Assembly: GCF_902859725.1 (NCBI RefSeq)
Contig: NZ_CADIJP010000005.1
Location: forward strand, 186,001-250,000
Length of the DNA: 64,000 bases
Direction: 5' to 3'
Source of the DNA: Achromobacter mucicolens
GTDB lineage: Bacteria; Pseudomonadota; Gammaproteobacteria; Burkholderiales; Burkholderiaceae_B
This document shows positions 38,489-46,729 of this stretch, piece by piece; within the stretch, counting starts at the first letter, position 1, and each line of letters starts with the position of its first letter. Both the position numbers and the translations under genes were made by a program. The notes under the pieces are model-generated. The model did not search any database and was not told the DNA's origin. It was given only the letters and a program-made list of their open reading frames with translations.

Positions 38489-39715
38489 TCAATGCGCGCG
38501 GCAATATTCGATGAATTCGTCCGGGGACAACGGCATCGAAATCCCATAGCCCTGAGCCAGGTCGCATCCCAGTTCGCGAAGCAGTTGCACGTCGCGCTCC
38601 TGCTCCACCCCTTCGGCAACCACGCGCCGGCCCAGCACCCGCCCCATTTCGATAGCCGCCGCCACGACGGCGCGCGAGGCGGGCTCGCGGTGCATGTGGA
38701 CGATGAAGTCCCGGTCGATCTTCAGTTCGTTGAAGGGCATGGCCGAGAACAGGCGCATGGAGGCGATGCCCGCGCCGAAGTCGTCCATCGCGAGCTCGAA
38801 GCCGCGCACGCGCAACAGGTTCAGCGTGGACGACAGCGCCAGCCAGTCGGTCACCGGCTCGTCTTCGGTAAGTTCGACCTTGATCAGCCTGGCCGGCAGC
38901 CCCGCCTGCCCCACCTTCTGCTCCAGCAGGCCGGGCAGGTCGCGCGAGCACAGTGTCGAAGCCGACGCGTTGATCGCGACCGGCACCGCGACATCCGCGT
39001 CCTGCAGCCGGCGCAACACCTCCAGCACGCGGTCGGTGACGCGGCTGAACAACATGCGGTCCATGCCCAGCCGATGCGCCGCAGGCACGAAGTCCGCCGC
39101 GGAGATCGCCCCCAGCTTCGGATCCACCCAGCGCGACAACGCTTCGGCCGCCACCACACGCCCCGTCGACAGGCTGATCTGCGGTTGCAGCACCACGCTC
39201 ATGTTGGTGCCCGAGAGCAGCGCCTGGCTCAGTGCCGCCTCCATCACCTCGCGCCGCACTGACTTGGGTTTGTCCGGCGAGGCCGACTCGTCGTCGATGC
39301 TGCGCAGCGCGTTCTTGATGGCCTGCTGCATCGCCACGCGCGACACGGGCTTTGAGAGCGCCTGCGCGGAGGGGCAACCGGCCTGCAGGGCCAACCGCAC
39401 ATGCGACTGGAGCAATTCGTCGCTCAGGCTGCTGATCCAGATGATCGGCGGCATGCTCTTCAAGCGCCCGGCGTCCACCAGCCGCCGCAGGTCGTTGGGA
39501 AGGCGCGTGCCGTCGCCTTCGCCCATCACGATGTCGCTGATGAGCACGTCATGGTATTGACGCGTGATCGCGCCCACCGCCTCGATGCTGCTTCCCAAGC
39601 CCGCCACGCGGCGGTAGCCCAATGCCAACAACATGTTCTGCAGATAAGCGCGTTCGACGGGATGGTCTTCTACAAGCAGAATCCGTCGGGACGATCCGGC
39701 ATCGGGTTTTGGCAT
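38489..39715 (-). CDS. REC-EAL response regulator phosphodiesterase
   Basis: A 408-residue protein: N-terminal receiver (phospho-acceptor Asp61 in VLISDIVMGEGDG), a short linker and an EAL domain with EALSRW, AINASAS, VELTEDE, DDFGAGIAS, KIDRDF, AEGVEQ and AQGYGIS. The active-site residues seem complete, so it should cleave c-di-GMP under phosphorylation control (RocR-like layout). The ATG at 39715 is chosen over a longer frame to 39817 whose extra residues are basic and non-domain. No histidine kinase is adjacent. Confidence 0.9.
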   Translation of the reverse strand: MPKPDAGSSRRILLVEDHPVERAYLQNMLLALGYRRVAGLGSSIEAVGAITRQYHDVLISDIVMGEGDGTRLPNDLRRLVDAGRLKSMPPIIWISSLSDELLQSHVRLALQAGCPSAQALSKPVSRVAMQQAIKNALRSIDDESASPDKPKSVRREVMEAALSQALLSGTNMSVVLQPQISLSTGRVVAAEALSRWVDPKLGAISAADFVPAAHRLGMDRMLFSRVTDRVLEVLRRLQDADVAVPVAINASASTLCSRDLPGLLEQKVGQAGLPARLIKVELTEDEPVTDWLALSSTLNLLRVRGFELAMDDFGAGIASMRLFSAMPFNELKIDRDFIVHMHREPASRAVVAAAIEMGRVLGRRVVAEGVEQERDVQLLRELGCDLAQGYGISMPLSPDEFIEYCRAH

Positions 39716-40028
39716 TGCTGATCGTCCTGAACTGTGCCTACGGAAAGAAGCCGTGCGCGGCCCCCGCCTGCGCCTGCCGCTGGCCGGCAGCGCCAGCCTG
39801 CTGAGAGCGTGCATCAATGCTAAGGCATCCGCGCGAAAAGTGTCCTTATCGATAACGGGTTAATTCAGTTCGCCGCCGATAGACGTAGCCGCCGGACCAT
39901 CCGCCGTCCGGCTCCATACATTGGGGCCTGTCCCCGCAAGCGGGCGTGGCGATGCCACCCATCCGCCTCCACCGTCCGCGGGTGCGATAATGGCGGACTT
40001 TCCCGCATCTACGGCACGGAGCTTTCCC
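39716..40028. other. Intergenic region before DAHP synthase
   Basis: A 313-base gap between divergent genes. It contains TTATCGATAA (a short palindrome near 39845) and a small GGGG-CCTGT-CCCC hairpin near 39924-39936. GATAAT just before 39990 could be a -10 element, but no matching -35 is clear. An ATG at 39990 could extend the DAHP synthase by 13 residues. Confidence 0.4.
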
Positions 40029-41162
40029 TTGACCCGCATTGACGACCCCCTGCACGACCGCGAGGTCGGCGCCGCCGACGCCACCCAGGACAACACCCGC
40101 ACCGACGACACCCGCATCAGCGCGGTGCGCCCGCTGATCTCGCCTGCGCTGCTGCAGGACGAACTGCCGGTGTCGCCCAGCATCCAGAACCTCGTCGAGC
40201 AAAGCCGCGCCGAGATCGCGGACGTGCTGCACGGCCGGGACGACCGGCTGGTGCTGGTCGTGGGGCCATGTTCCATCCACGATCACGCGCAGGCCATGGA
40301 GTACGCGCGCAAGCTGCGTGCCGCCGCCGACGAGCACAAGAAGGATCTGCTGATCGTCATGCGGGTGTATTTCGAAAAGCCCCGCACCACCGTCGGCTGG
40401 AAGGGCTACATCAACGACCCGCGCCTGGACGGCAGCTTCCGCATCAATGAAGGCCTGCGCCGCGCCCGCGAACTGCTGCTGGACATCGGCGGCCTGGGTC
40501 TGCCGATTGCCACCGAATTCCTCGACCTGCTCAGCCCGCAGTACATCGCCGATCTGATCGCGTGGGGCGCCATCGGCGCACGCACGACCGAAAGCCCCAG
40601 CCATCGCCAGCTCAGTTCCGGCCTGAGCTGCCCGCTGGGCTTCAAGAACGGCACCGACGGCGGCGTGCAGATCGCAGCCGACGCCATGGTCGCCGCCAGC
40701 GCCAAGCATGCGTTCATGGGCATGACCAAGATGGGTATGGCCGCCATCTTCGAAACCCGCGGCAATCAGGACACCCACGTGATCCTGCGTGGCGGCAAGC
40801 AAGGCCCCAACTACGATGCCGCCAGCGTGGACGCATGTTGCGCCGCCCTGCGCAAGGCCGGCCAGCGCGAACAGGTCATGATCGACTGTTCGCACGCCAA
40901 CTCCAACAAGTCGCACGTGCGCCAGATCGACGTGGCCAACGACATCGCCGCCCAAGTCGCCCAGGGCGACAGCCGCATCACCGGCGTCATGATCGAAAGC
41001 CACCTCGAGGAAGGCCGCCAGGACCTCAAGCCTGGCGAACCGCTGCGTCACGGGGTCTCCATTACCGACGCATGCCTGGGCTGGACGCAGACCGAGCCCG
41101 TGCTGGCAGCACTGGCGCTGGCCGTGCGCCAGCGCCGCGAAAAGCTGGCCGCCCGCGGCTGA
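40029..41162 (+). CDS. aroG: Class I DAHP synthase (3-deoxy-7-phosphoheptulonate synthase)
   Basis: A 377-residue AroF/G/H-type enzyme joining phosphoenolpyruvate and erythrose-4-phosphate, the first step of aromatic amino-acid synthesis. Visible: VVGPCSIHD, MRVYFEKPRTTVGWKG, GARTTESPSHRQ, IDCSHANSNK and the metal-site block GVMIESHLEEG. It has ~30 more N-terminal residues than E. coli AroG. The TTG at 40029 is chosen because GGAG lies 7 bases upstream; ATG at 39990 has no ribosome site. Which aromatic acid inhibits it cannot be told with certainty. Confidence 0.95.
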   Translation: MTRIDDPLHDREVGAADATQDNTRTDDTRISAVRPLISPALLQDELPVSPSIQNLVEQSRAEIADVLHGRDDRLVLVVGPCSIHDHAQAMEYARKLRAAADEHKKDLLIVMRVYFEKPRTTVGWKGYINDPRLDGSFRINEGLRRARELLLDIGGLGLPIATEFLDLLSPQYIADLIAWGAIGARTTESPSHRQLSSGLSCPLGFKNGTDGGVQIAADAMVAASAKHAFMGMTKMGMAAIFETRGNQDTHVILRGGKQGPNYDAASVDACCAALRKAGQREQVMIDCSHANSNKSHVRQIDVANDIAAQVAQGDSRITGVMIESHLEEGRQDLKPGEPLRHGVSITDACLGWTQTEPVLAALALAVRQRREKLAARG

Positions 41163-41275
41163 TCCCGTTGCCGGGCAGCGGCCGGCCGCCGCTGTTACAG
41201 CACATTCCTGAAACAATTGGTATCATGCGGGGCTTCGGGGTCTCTCGACCCCTCCCCGCTTCCCTTCGCTCAGGT

Positions 41276-41767
41276 ATGGATCGTTCTCGCCTTGTCGCGG
41301 CCGCGCCGGCCGCATCGCCCCCCGTGCGCCACAGCATTTTCATCTACACCGAGGAACAACGCGGCAACCAGATGGTTGAGTCGCGCGTCCTCGGCATGAT
41401 GTCCGACGTTTCCGGGTCGGAAAAACTCATCGTCGTGCAGGATCCGTTTCACGGCTTCAAGTACGTCTACCGGATCGACCACGAAAGCAACAATCTCGAC
41501 GCGGCCGCCATCACTGAAATCGACGAATCGCTGTTCAACGGTAAATCCTCGATCGAGATCAACGCCATGTCCTACCGCCTGGGCACTGCCGAGAACGCGG
41601 TGAAGCTGTTGCGCGGCAAGACGCGATGGATCCAGGACAAGGGTTCGGTGCTGTCGGTGCTGCTGCAAAATGCTGCTGCGCGCAAAACGCGCTTTGCACC
41701 GGGCCGGATCGAACGCGATCGGATGCGCAAAGTGCCCGATGGCGTGCCGGTCGAATTACTCCCTTAG
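41276..41767 (+). CDS. Conserved-looking hypothetical protein
   Basis: A 163-residue protein I do not recognise. The body (from HSIFIYTEEQRGNQMVESRVLGMMSD to the end) looks like a folded, mixed alpha/beta cytoplasmic protein without membrane segments or signal. The C-terminus is basic. The start could be 41276 (a weak AGG site), 41225 or 41372. A GGGGTC-TCTC-GACCCC hairpin at 41237-41252 lies just upstream. It follows aroG by 113 bases on the same strand. Confidence 0.65.
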   Translation: MDRSRLVAAAPAASPPVRHSIFIYTEEQRGNQMVESRVLGMMSDVSGSEKLIVVQDPFHGFKYVYRIDHESNNLDAAAITEIDESLFNGKSSIEINAMSYRLGTAENAVKLLRGKTRWIQDKGSVLSVLLQNAAARKTRFAPGRIERDRMRKVPDGVPVELLP

Positions 41768-41791
41768 TTCACCAGGACGGTATCCGCGCTG

Positions 41792-41826
41792 TTTTTCTTA
41801 TCCACAGAATTTGTGGATAAGAAAAA
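41792..41826. repeat. Palindrome of two perfect DnaA boxes
   Basis: A 35-base perfect inverted repeat with 15-base arms (41792-41806 and 41812-41826) around GAATT. Each arm contains TTATCCACA, the high-affinity DnaA box, in opposite orientation. It lies in the 321-base gap 41768-42088, which otherwise shows no gene and no further DnaA boxes that I can see. The T and A runs are outside the stem's 3' side in the wrong order for a terminator. Confidence 0.85.
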
Positions 41827-42088
41827 CGCAAACGCACGGCTGATGGCCTTTCGGGCGATGCGCACCGGGCTGCGCAATTTTTGACCAGCCCCTTTTTGCC
41901 CGCGGTCTGGATCGCATCCTTGATCCATGACGCGCCGCCGCAACGGCGGGGATGATATTCTGCGCGCAAGCACGCGGGATACGCACACCGTCATCCCCTG
42001 ATTTCCGCGCGCACGCGGCACTCTATCGAATTCATAGCATGACGAGAACATCCCTGTTCGCCCGAGGAGCGCGCAAGCGCGCCGCGCC

Positions 42089-42811
42089 GTGACGATCATC
42101 GTCGTCGACGACCACGGAGATTGGCGCGATTCCATCGCCGAGTACATCCAGGACCTGGGCCTGGACAAAGCCATCCTCACCGCGGGCTCGCTGGCCGAGC
42201 TGGACAGCCTGTTGCTTACCGTCACCCCCGCCATCCTCGTGCTGGACGCCATGCTGCCGGACGGCGACGGGCTTGCCCGGGTATCGCACCTGCGCACCAC
42301 GTATCCGTCCATGGGCATCATCATGCTCACCGGGCGGCTCTTGAGCGAAGACAAGGTATCGGGCCTGAGCCTGGGCGCCGACCACTACCTGACCAAGCCC
42401 GTGAACCTGGCCGAGCTGGGGGCCACCCTGGTGGCGCTATCGCGGCGCCTGCGCGTCGTCCCGGCCGCCGACACCGAGGACGCGCAGTCGGACGCCTGGC
42501 GTTTTGACCCGGCGCGCCGCACGTTGACCACGCCCAGCCAGATCAGCGTCGACATCACCGACACCGAAAGCCGGCTGATCGGCGCGCTGATCCAGGCCGC
42601 GCCGCTGCCGCTGACGCGCGCGCGCCTAGTCGAAGCCCTGGGCGCAAGCGTCGAGGCCTACGACACGCATCGGCTGGATGCCCACATGCACCGGCTGCGG
42701 CGCAAGCTGCGCGCGCTGGCCGGCGGCGACTTGGGCATACGCACCGTCTATGGCGTGGGCTATGTCTGCACCACGCCCGTCACCATCGTGGGCAGCCTGC
42801 CCAAATCCTGA
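42089..42811 (+). CDS. Orphan OmpR-like response regulator
   Basis: A 240-residue protein: receiver (DD at 7-8, phospho-acceptor Asp53 in LVLDAMLPDGDG, Thr and Lys in MLTGR and LTKPVN) and a C-terminal winged-helix domain (LDAHMHRLRRKLRAL, RTVYGVGYVC). It binds DNA when phosphorylated. No histidine kinase gene is adjacent, so it is an orphan. GTG start; the nearest AGGAG is about 20 bases upstream, so the start may be slightly different. The lyase gene follows after 7 bases. Confidence 0.9.
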   Translation: MTIIVVDDHGDWRDSIAEYIQDLGLDKAILTAGSLAELDSLLLTVTPAILVLDAMLPDGDGLARVSHLRTTYPSMGIIMLTGRLLSEDKVSGLSLGADHYLTKPVNLAELGATLVALSRRLRVVPAADTEDAQSDAWRFDPARRTLTTPSQISVDITDTESRLIGALIQAAPLPLTRARLVEALGASVEAYDTHRLDAHMHRLRRKLRALAGGDLGIRTVYGVGYVCTTPVTIVGSLPKS

Positions 42812-42818
42812 GACCGCC

Positions 42819-43688
42819 ATGACCGCCCCGCTCCGCCCCCGCCGTTCCGTTCTCTACATGCCCGGCGCCAACGCGCGCGCGCTCGACAAGGCGCGCACGC
42901 TCGATGCGGACGCGTTGATTCTGGACCTGGAAGACGCGGTGGCGCCCGATGCCAAGGCGCAGGCCCGGACACAGGTTGCCGCGGCGCTCCGGGAAGGCGG
43001 CTACGGGAGGCGCGAGTGCATCGTGCGCGTCAACGCACTGGATACGCCCTGGGGCCTGGACGACGTGCGCGCCATTGCGCAGGCCGGGGCCCATGCCGTG
43101 CTGCTGCCCAAGGTCGAGAGTCCGGCCCAGTTGGCGGCGCTGGCGCAAGCGCTGGACGCGGCAGGCGCGCCCGCCGACCTGCCGCTGTGGGCCATGGCCG
43201 AAACGCCGCTTGGCTTTCTGCGGCTGGACGCCATTGCGGGCGGCCACGCGCGGCTGGCCGCCGTCGTCGTCGGCACATCGGATCTGGTCAAGGACCTGCA
43301 CGCGCGTCACACTCCTTCGCGCGACGAGACGCTGCTGGCACGCTCGCTTGCCGTCATGGCCGCCCGCGCGCACCGCCTGGCCGTGCTGGACGGCGTGCAC
43401 CTGGACCTGAACGACGACGCCGGGCTGCAAGACGCATGCCGGCAAGGCCGCGATCAAGGCTTTGACGGCAAGACGCTGATCCATCCGCGCCAGATCGCCG
43501 CCGCGAACGCGGCCTTCGCGCCGACGCCCGAGGAACTGGACACCGCACGCCGGCGCCTGGATGCATGGACCGCGGCACAGGCCGAGGGCAAGGGCGTGGC
43601 GGTCGTCGACGGCGCATTGGTCGAGAACCTGCACGCGCAAGAGGCCGAGCGCGTGCTGGCGCTGGCGCAGGCGATCGGCGCGGCTTAA
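42819..43688 (+). CDS. HpcH/HpaI-family CoA-ester lyase (CitE/malyl-CoA lyase type)
   Basis: A 289-residue protein of the citrate-lyase-beta/malyl-CoA lyase family: RRSVLYMPGANARALDKA, LDLEDAVAP with metal-binding Glu-Asp, LLPKVESP, MAETPLG, VVVGTSDLVKDL and GKTLIHPRQI. It would cleave or form a CoA thioester such as (3S)-citramalyl-CoA or malyl-CoA. The start at 42819 lies 7 bases after the response regulator stop. No citrate lyase alpha/gamma subunits are nearby, so it is a stand-alone CitE-like enzyme. Exact substrate unknown. Confidence 0.88.
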   Translation: MTAPLRPRRSVLYMPGANARALDKARTLDADALILDLEDAVAPDAKAQARTQVAAALREGGYGRRECIVRVNALDTPWGLDDVRAIAQAGAHAVLLPKVESPAQLAALAQALDAAGAPADLPLWAMAETPLGFLRLDAIAGGHARLAAVVVGTSDLVKDLHARHTPSRDETLLARSLAVMAARAHRLAVLDGVHLDLNDDAGLQDACRQGRDQGFDGKTLIHPRQIAAANAAFAPTPEELDTARRRLDAWTAAQAEGKGVAVVDGALVENLHAQEAERVLALAQAIGAA

Positions 43689-43748
43689 GCGCGGCCTTGC
43701 GGCAACGCCGGCTGCGTGGCGCGACCTCCGGGGCCGAAGGTGCGCGCC

Positions 43749-43818
43749 TGGAGCTACCCGCCCGGAGCTGTCCGCCCGAAGCTTCCCGCCCGGAGCTGCC
43801 CGCCCAGGGCTGCCCGCC
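43749..43818. repeat. Five-unit 14-base tandem repeat
   Basis: Five consecutive degenerate 14-base units of the type CGGAGCTGCCCGCC, at 43749, 43763, 43777, 43791 and 43805. The array ends just before GGGTACAATCCCCC, where TACAAT (43823-43828) may be the -10 of the ABC-F gene. It lies in the 297-base gap 43689-43985. Confidence 0.8.
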
Positions 43819-43985
43819 CGGGTACAATCCCCCCTCGCGTTCGGAGTTGGGTCGCTTCCATTCCGTTCATTCTTCGCGCCGGCGCGCACGTTGCGCGCGC
43901 CCTCCCGCCCCGCTTTCCGCCCTTTGCACCGCGCCGCTGGCCGGCGCCTTGCCGCGCGCCCGTCGCGCCATCCCGTTTCATAGTC

Positions 43986-45617
43986 ATGATCCGCTTCCAA
44001 CAAGTTTCACTCATGCGCGGCGTCAAGCCGTTGCTCGACAAGGTCGACCTGCTTCTGAACCCCGGCGACAAGATCGGCCTTATCGGCGCCAACGGCGCGG
44101 GCAAATCGAGCCTGTTCGGCCTGTTGCGCGGCACGCTGCACGCCGACCAGGGCGACCTGGACTACCCCGCGTCGTGGCGCGTGGCGCACGTCGCGCAGGA
44201 GACGCCCGCGCTGGATCGCCCCGCCATCGAATACGCCATTGACGGCGACACCACGCTGCGCAAGCTGGAAGCGGAACTGGCCGCGCTGGAAGCCGAACCG
44301 GAAAGCGCGGAGAACGGTCTGCGCATGGGCGAGATCTATGCCGCGCTGGCCGACGCCGATGCCTACACGGTGCATTCGCGCGCCGAGCAGTTGCTGACCG
44401 GCCTGGGCTTCACGCAGGCGCAGATGCACCTGCCGCTCACGAGTTTTTCCGGCGGCTGGCGCATGCGCCTGAACCTCGCGCAGGCGCTGATGTGTCCGTC
44501 CGACCTGCTGCTGCTCGACGAGCCCACCAACCACTTGGACCTGGACGCCATCATCTGGCTCGAAGACTGGCTCAAGCGCTATCCGGGCACGCTCATCGTC
44601 ATCTCGCACGACCGGGATTTCCTGGACGGCGTGGTGAACGTGATCGTCCACATCGACGAACGCAAGCTCAAGCGCTACTCCGGCCACTACTCGTCGTTCG
44701 AGCGCCAGCGCGCCGCGCAGCTTGAGCTGGCGCAAGGCATGATGGAAAAGCAGATGCGCCAACGCGCGCACCTGCAATCGTTCATCGACCGCTTCAAGGC
44801 GCAGGCCAGCAAGGCACGACAGGCGCAGAGCCGGATCAAGGCCCTGGCGCGCATGGAAGAAGTGGCGCCGCTGCGCGCCGCCGCCGAATTCTCGTTCGAG
44901 TTCCGCGAGCCGCTGCGCGCACCCAATCCACTTCTGACGATGGACAAGGTCAGCGCGGGCTATCGCATCGAGGACGAAGCCACCGAAGCCGTGTCCGACA
45001 AGATCATCGTGTCGGGCATCAACTTTTCGCTGCAGGCGGGCCAGCGCATCGGCCTGTTGGGAATCAACGGCGCGGGCAAGTCGACCTTCATCAAGACCAT
45101 TGCCGGCGAAATCGAGTCGCTTGCCGGCGAGACTCAGTTCAACAAGGGTCTGTCCATCGGCTACTTCGCCCAGCATCAGGTCGAGATGCTGCGACACGAT
45201 GAATCGCCGCTGTGGCACATGACCAAGATCGCACCCACCGTGCGCGAACAGGAACTGCGCAACTTCCTGGGCAGCTTCAACTTCAACGGCACGATGGCCA
45301 CCAGTTCCATCGCCCCCTTCTCCGGCGGCGAAAAAGCGCGCCTGGCGCTCGCGCTCATCGTGTGGCAACGCCCCAACCTGCTGTTGCTGGATGAACCCAC
45401 CAACCACCTGGACCTGGAGACCCGCGAGGCCCTGACCGACGCACTGGCGCAGTTCGAAGGCACGCTGGTGCTCGTCTCGCACGACCGCCACCTGCTGCGC
45501 GCCACCACGGACCAGTTCATCATCGTGGCTGACGGCAAGGTCAACCCGTTCGATGGCGACCTGGACGACTACAAGGACTGGCTCTACAAGACCAAGCTGG
45601 CCGCCAAGGCCGCCTGA
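43986..45617 (+). CDS. ABC-F family ATPase (YheS-like)
   Basis: A 543-residue soluble protein with two ATPase domains: GANGAGKSS, SFSGGWRMRL, LLLDEPTNHLDLDA and then GINGAGKST, PFSGGEKARL, LLLDEPTNHLDLET, joined by a charged helical linker (~240-320). No membrane domain, as in ABC-F translation factors that act at the ribosome E site. It lacks the long C-terminal tail of E. coli YheS. The ATG at 43986 is chosen by homology; the open frame continues 90 codons upstream through the tandem repeats, which is unlikely to be coding. Confidence 0.93.
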   Translation: MIRFQQVSLMRGVKPLLDKVDLLLNPGDKIGLIGANGAGKSSLFGLLRGTLHADQGDLDYPASWRVAHVAQETPALDRPAIEYAIDGDTTLRKLEAELAALEAEPESAENGLRMGEIYAALADADAYTVHSRAEQLLTGLGFTQAQMHLPLTSFSGGWRMRLNLAQALMCPSDLLLLDEPTNHLDLDAIIWLEDWLKRYPGTLIVISHDRDFLDGVVNVIVHIDERKLKRYSGHYSSFERQRAAQLELAQGMMEKQMRQRAHLQSFIDRFKAQASKARQAQSRIKALARMEEVAPLRAAAEFSFEFREPLRAPNPLLTMDKVSAGYRIEDEATEAVSDKIIVSGINFSLQAGQRIGLLGINGAGKSTFIKTIAGEIESLAGETQFNKGLSIGYFAQHQVEMLRHDESPLWHMTKIAPTVREQELRNFLGSFNFNGTMATSSIAPFSGGEKARLALALIVWQRPNLLLLDEPTNHLDLETREALTDALAQFEGTLVLVSHDRHLLRATTDQFIIVADGKVNPFDGDLDDYKDWLYKTKLAAKAA

Positions 45618-45714
45618 GCGCGTTTTTGCGCGCCGCGCCCGGCCAACCCGCGTTACAATCGCGCCGAATTGCCGGACTCCAGCTTCAACCTGGCCCGCGC
45701 GGCACCTTCAACCA

Positions 45715-45743
45715 CGTCCCGCTGCATGCGGGACGCGTTTTTT
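45715..45743 (+). terminator. Terminator-like hairpin in the psd leader
   Basis: Stem CGTCCCGC/GCGGGACG (8 pairs, loop TGCAT) followed by CG and six T, ending 10 bases before the psd ATG. It may terminate ABC-F transcripts or act as an attenuator for psd; a possible -10, TACAAT, is at 45654-45659. Confidence 0.75.
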
Positions 45744-45753
45744 AGCGCCCTAG

Positions 45754-46623
45754 ATGCCTATCAAAGACCAACTTTTTCTTGCCAGCCAGTATCTCGCGCC
45801 GCATCACCTGGTGTCGCGCTTCTTCGGATACGCATCGGACTGCCGCGAACCCGCGGTGAAGAACTGGATGATCTCGCGTTTCGTCCGCAAGTACGGCGTG
45901 AACATGAGCGAGGCGCTGCAAGAAGACCCGTTGGCCTACGACTGCTTCAATGACTTCTTCACGCGTGCGCTGAAAGACGGCGCGCGGCCGCTGGACGAAG
46001 AGCCGGGCGCGGTGGTGTGTCCGGCCGACGGCGCCATCAGCCAGATGGGCGCCATCGAACAGGGCCGCATTTTCCAGGCCAAGGGCCACAGCTATGGGCT
46101 TGCCGACCTGCTGGGCGGCGACACCGAGCGCGCCGCGCCCTTCCAGGGCGGACAATTCGCCACCATCTATCTGTCGCCCAAGGACTATCACCGCGTCCAC
46201 ATGCCCGTCGCCGGCACGCTGCGCGAAATGATCCATGTGCCGGGCCGTCTGTTTTCCGTCAATCCGCTGACCGCCCGCAACGTGCCGCGCCTGTTCGCGC
46301 GAAACGAGCGCGTGGTGTGCATCTTCGACACCGAACACGGTCCCATGGCGGTCGTGCTGGTGGGCGCGATGATCGTGGCGTCCATCGAAACCGTGTGGGC
46401 GGGTCTGGTCACCCCATACAAGCGCCGTATCAAGTCCGTGCGCTACGACGCCACCGCCCGCGCGCCCATCCACCTTGAAAAAGGCGCCGAGATGGGCCGC
46501 TTCAAGCTGGGCTCCACGGCCATCGTGCTGTTCGGGCCGGACAAGATCCGCTGGGCCGATACGCCGTCGGTGCTGGGTCCGGTGCGCATGGGCGAACTGC
46601 TGGCGTTGCCCGCCCAGGTGTAA
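45754..46623 (+). CDS. psd: Phosphatidylserine decarboxylase proenzyme
   Basis: A 289-residue PSD-I type membrane-associated enzyme that makes phosphatidylethanolamine. The autocleavage site LGST (in [12 protein letters not shown]) near residue 250 would give a pyruvoyl-bearing alpha chain; the conserved PADG and YHRVHMPV (catalytic His) segments are present. No clear ribosome site precedes the ATG, and a terminator-like hairpin ends only 10 bases upstream, which is unusual for a housekeeping gene. Confidence 0.95.
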   Translation: MPIKDQLFLASQYLAPHHLVSRFFGYASDCREPAVKNWMISRFVRKYGVNMSEALQEDPLAYDCFNDFFTRALKDGARPLDEEPGAVVCPADGAISQMGAIEQGRIFQAKGHSYGLADLLGGDTERAAPFQGGQFATIYLSPKDYHRVHMPVAGTLREMIHVPGRLFSVNPLTARNVPRLFARNERVVCIFDTEHGPMAVVLVGAMIVASIETVWAGLVTPYKRRIKSVRYDATARAPIHLEKGAEMGRFKLGSTAIVLFGPDKIRWADTPSVLGPVRMGELLALPAQV

Positions 46624-46638
46624 ATCTGCAGAATCCGC

Positions 46639-46659
46639 TTGTTCGCTCAAAGCGAACAA
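46639..46659. promoter_or_regulatory. Perfect 9-base palindrome between psd and the hydroxy-acid dehydrogenase gene
   Basis: TTGTTCGCT-CAA-AGCGAACAA, arms 46639-46647 and 46651-46659. It could be a repressor operator for the gene at 46730 or, with the following T-rich stretch (ATTTTGTTTTATT), a weak terminator for psd. Confidence 0.5.
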
Positions 46660-46729
46660 ACAGATTTTGTTTTATTCGCTTTCTACCGCAGACGGGCGTT
46701 GTTAGATTACGGGCTTTTACCGGCCCGCC

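Noticed and set aside
41792-41826. DnaA-box palindrome as replication origin
   Set aside because: No dnaA/dnaN neighbours, no AT-rich unwinding region and no additional boxes were seen in the gap.
41792-41826. Same palindrome as a Rho-independent terminator
   Set aside because: T-run is on the 5' side and A-run on the 3' side of the stem, the reverse of a terminator on either strand.
43716-43985. N-terminal extension of the ABC-F protein
   Set aside because: It translates the 14-base tandem repeats into Pro/Arg-rich sequence not typical of ABC-F proteins; ATG at 43986 matches the family start.
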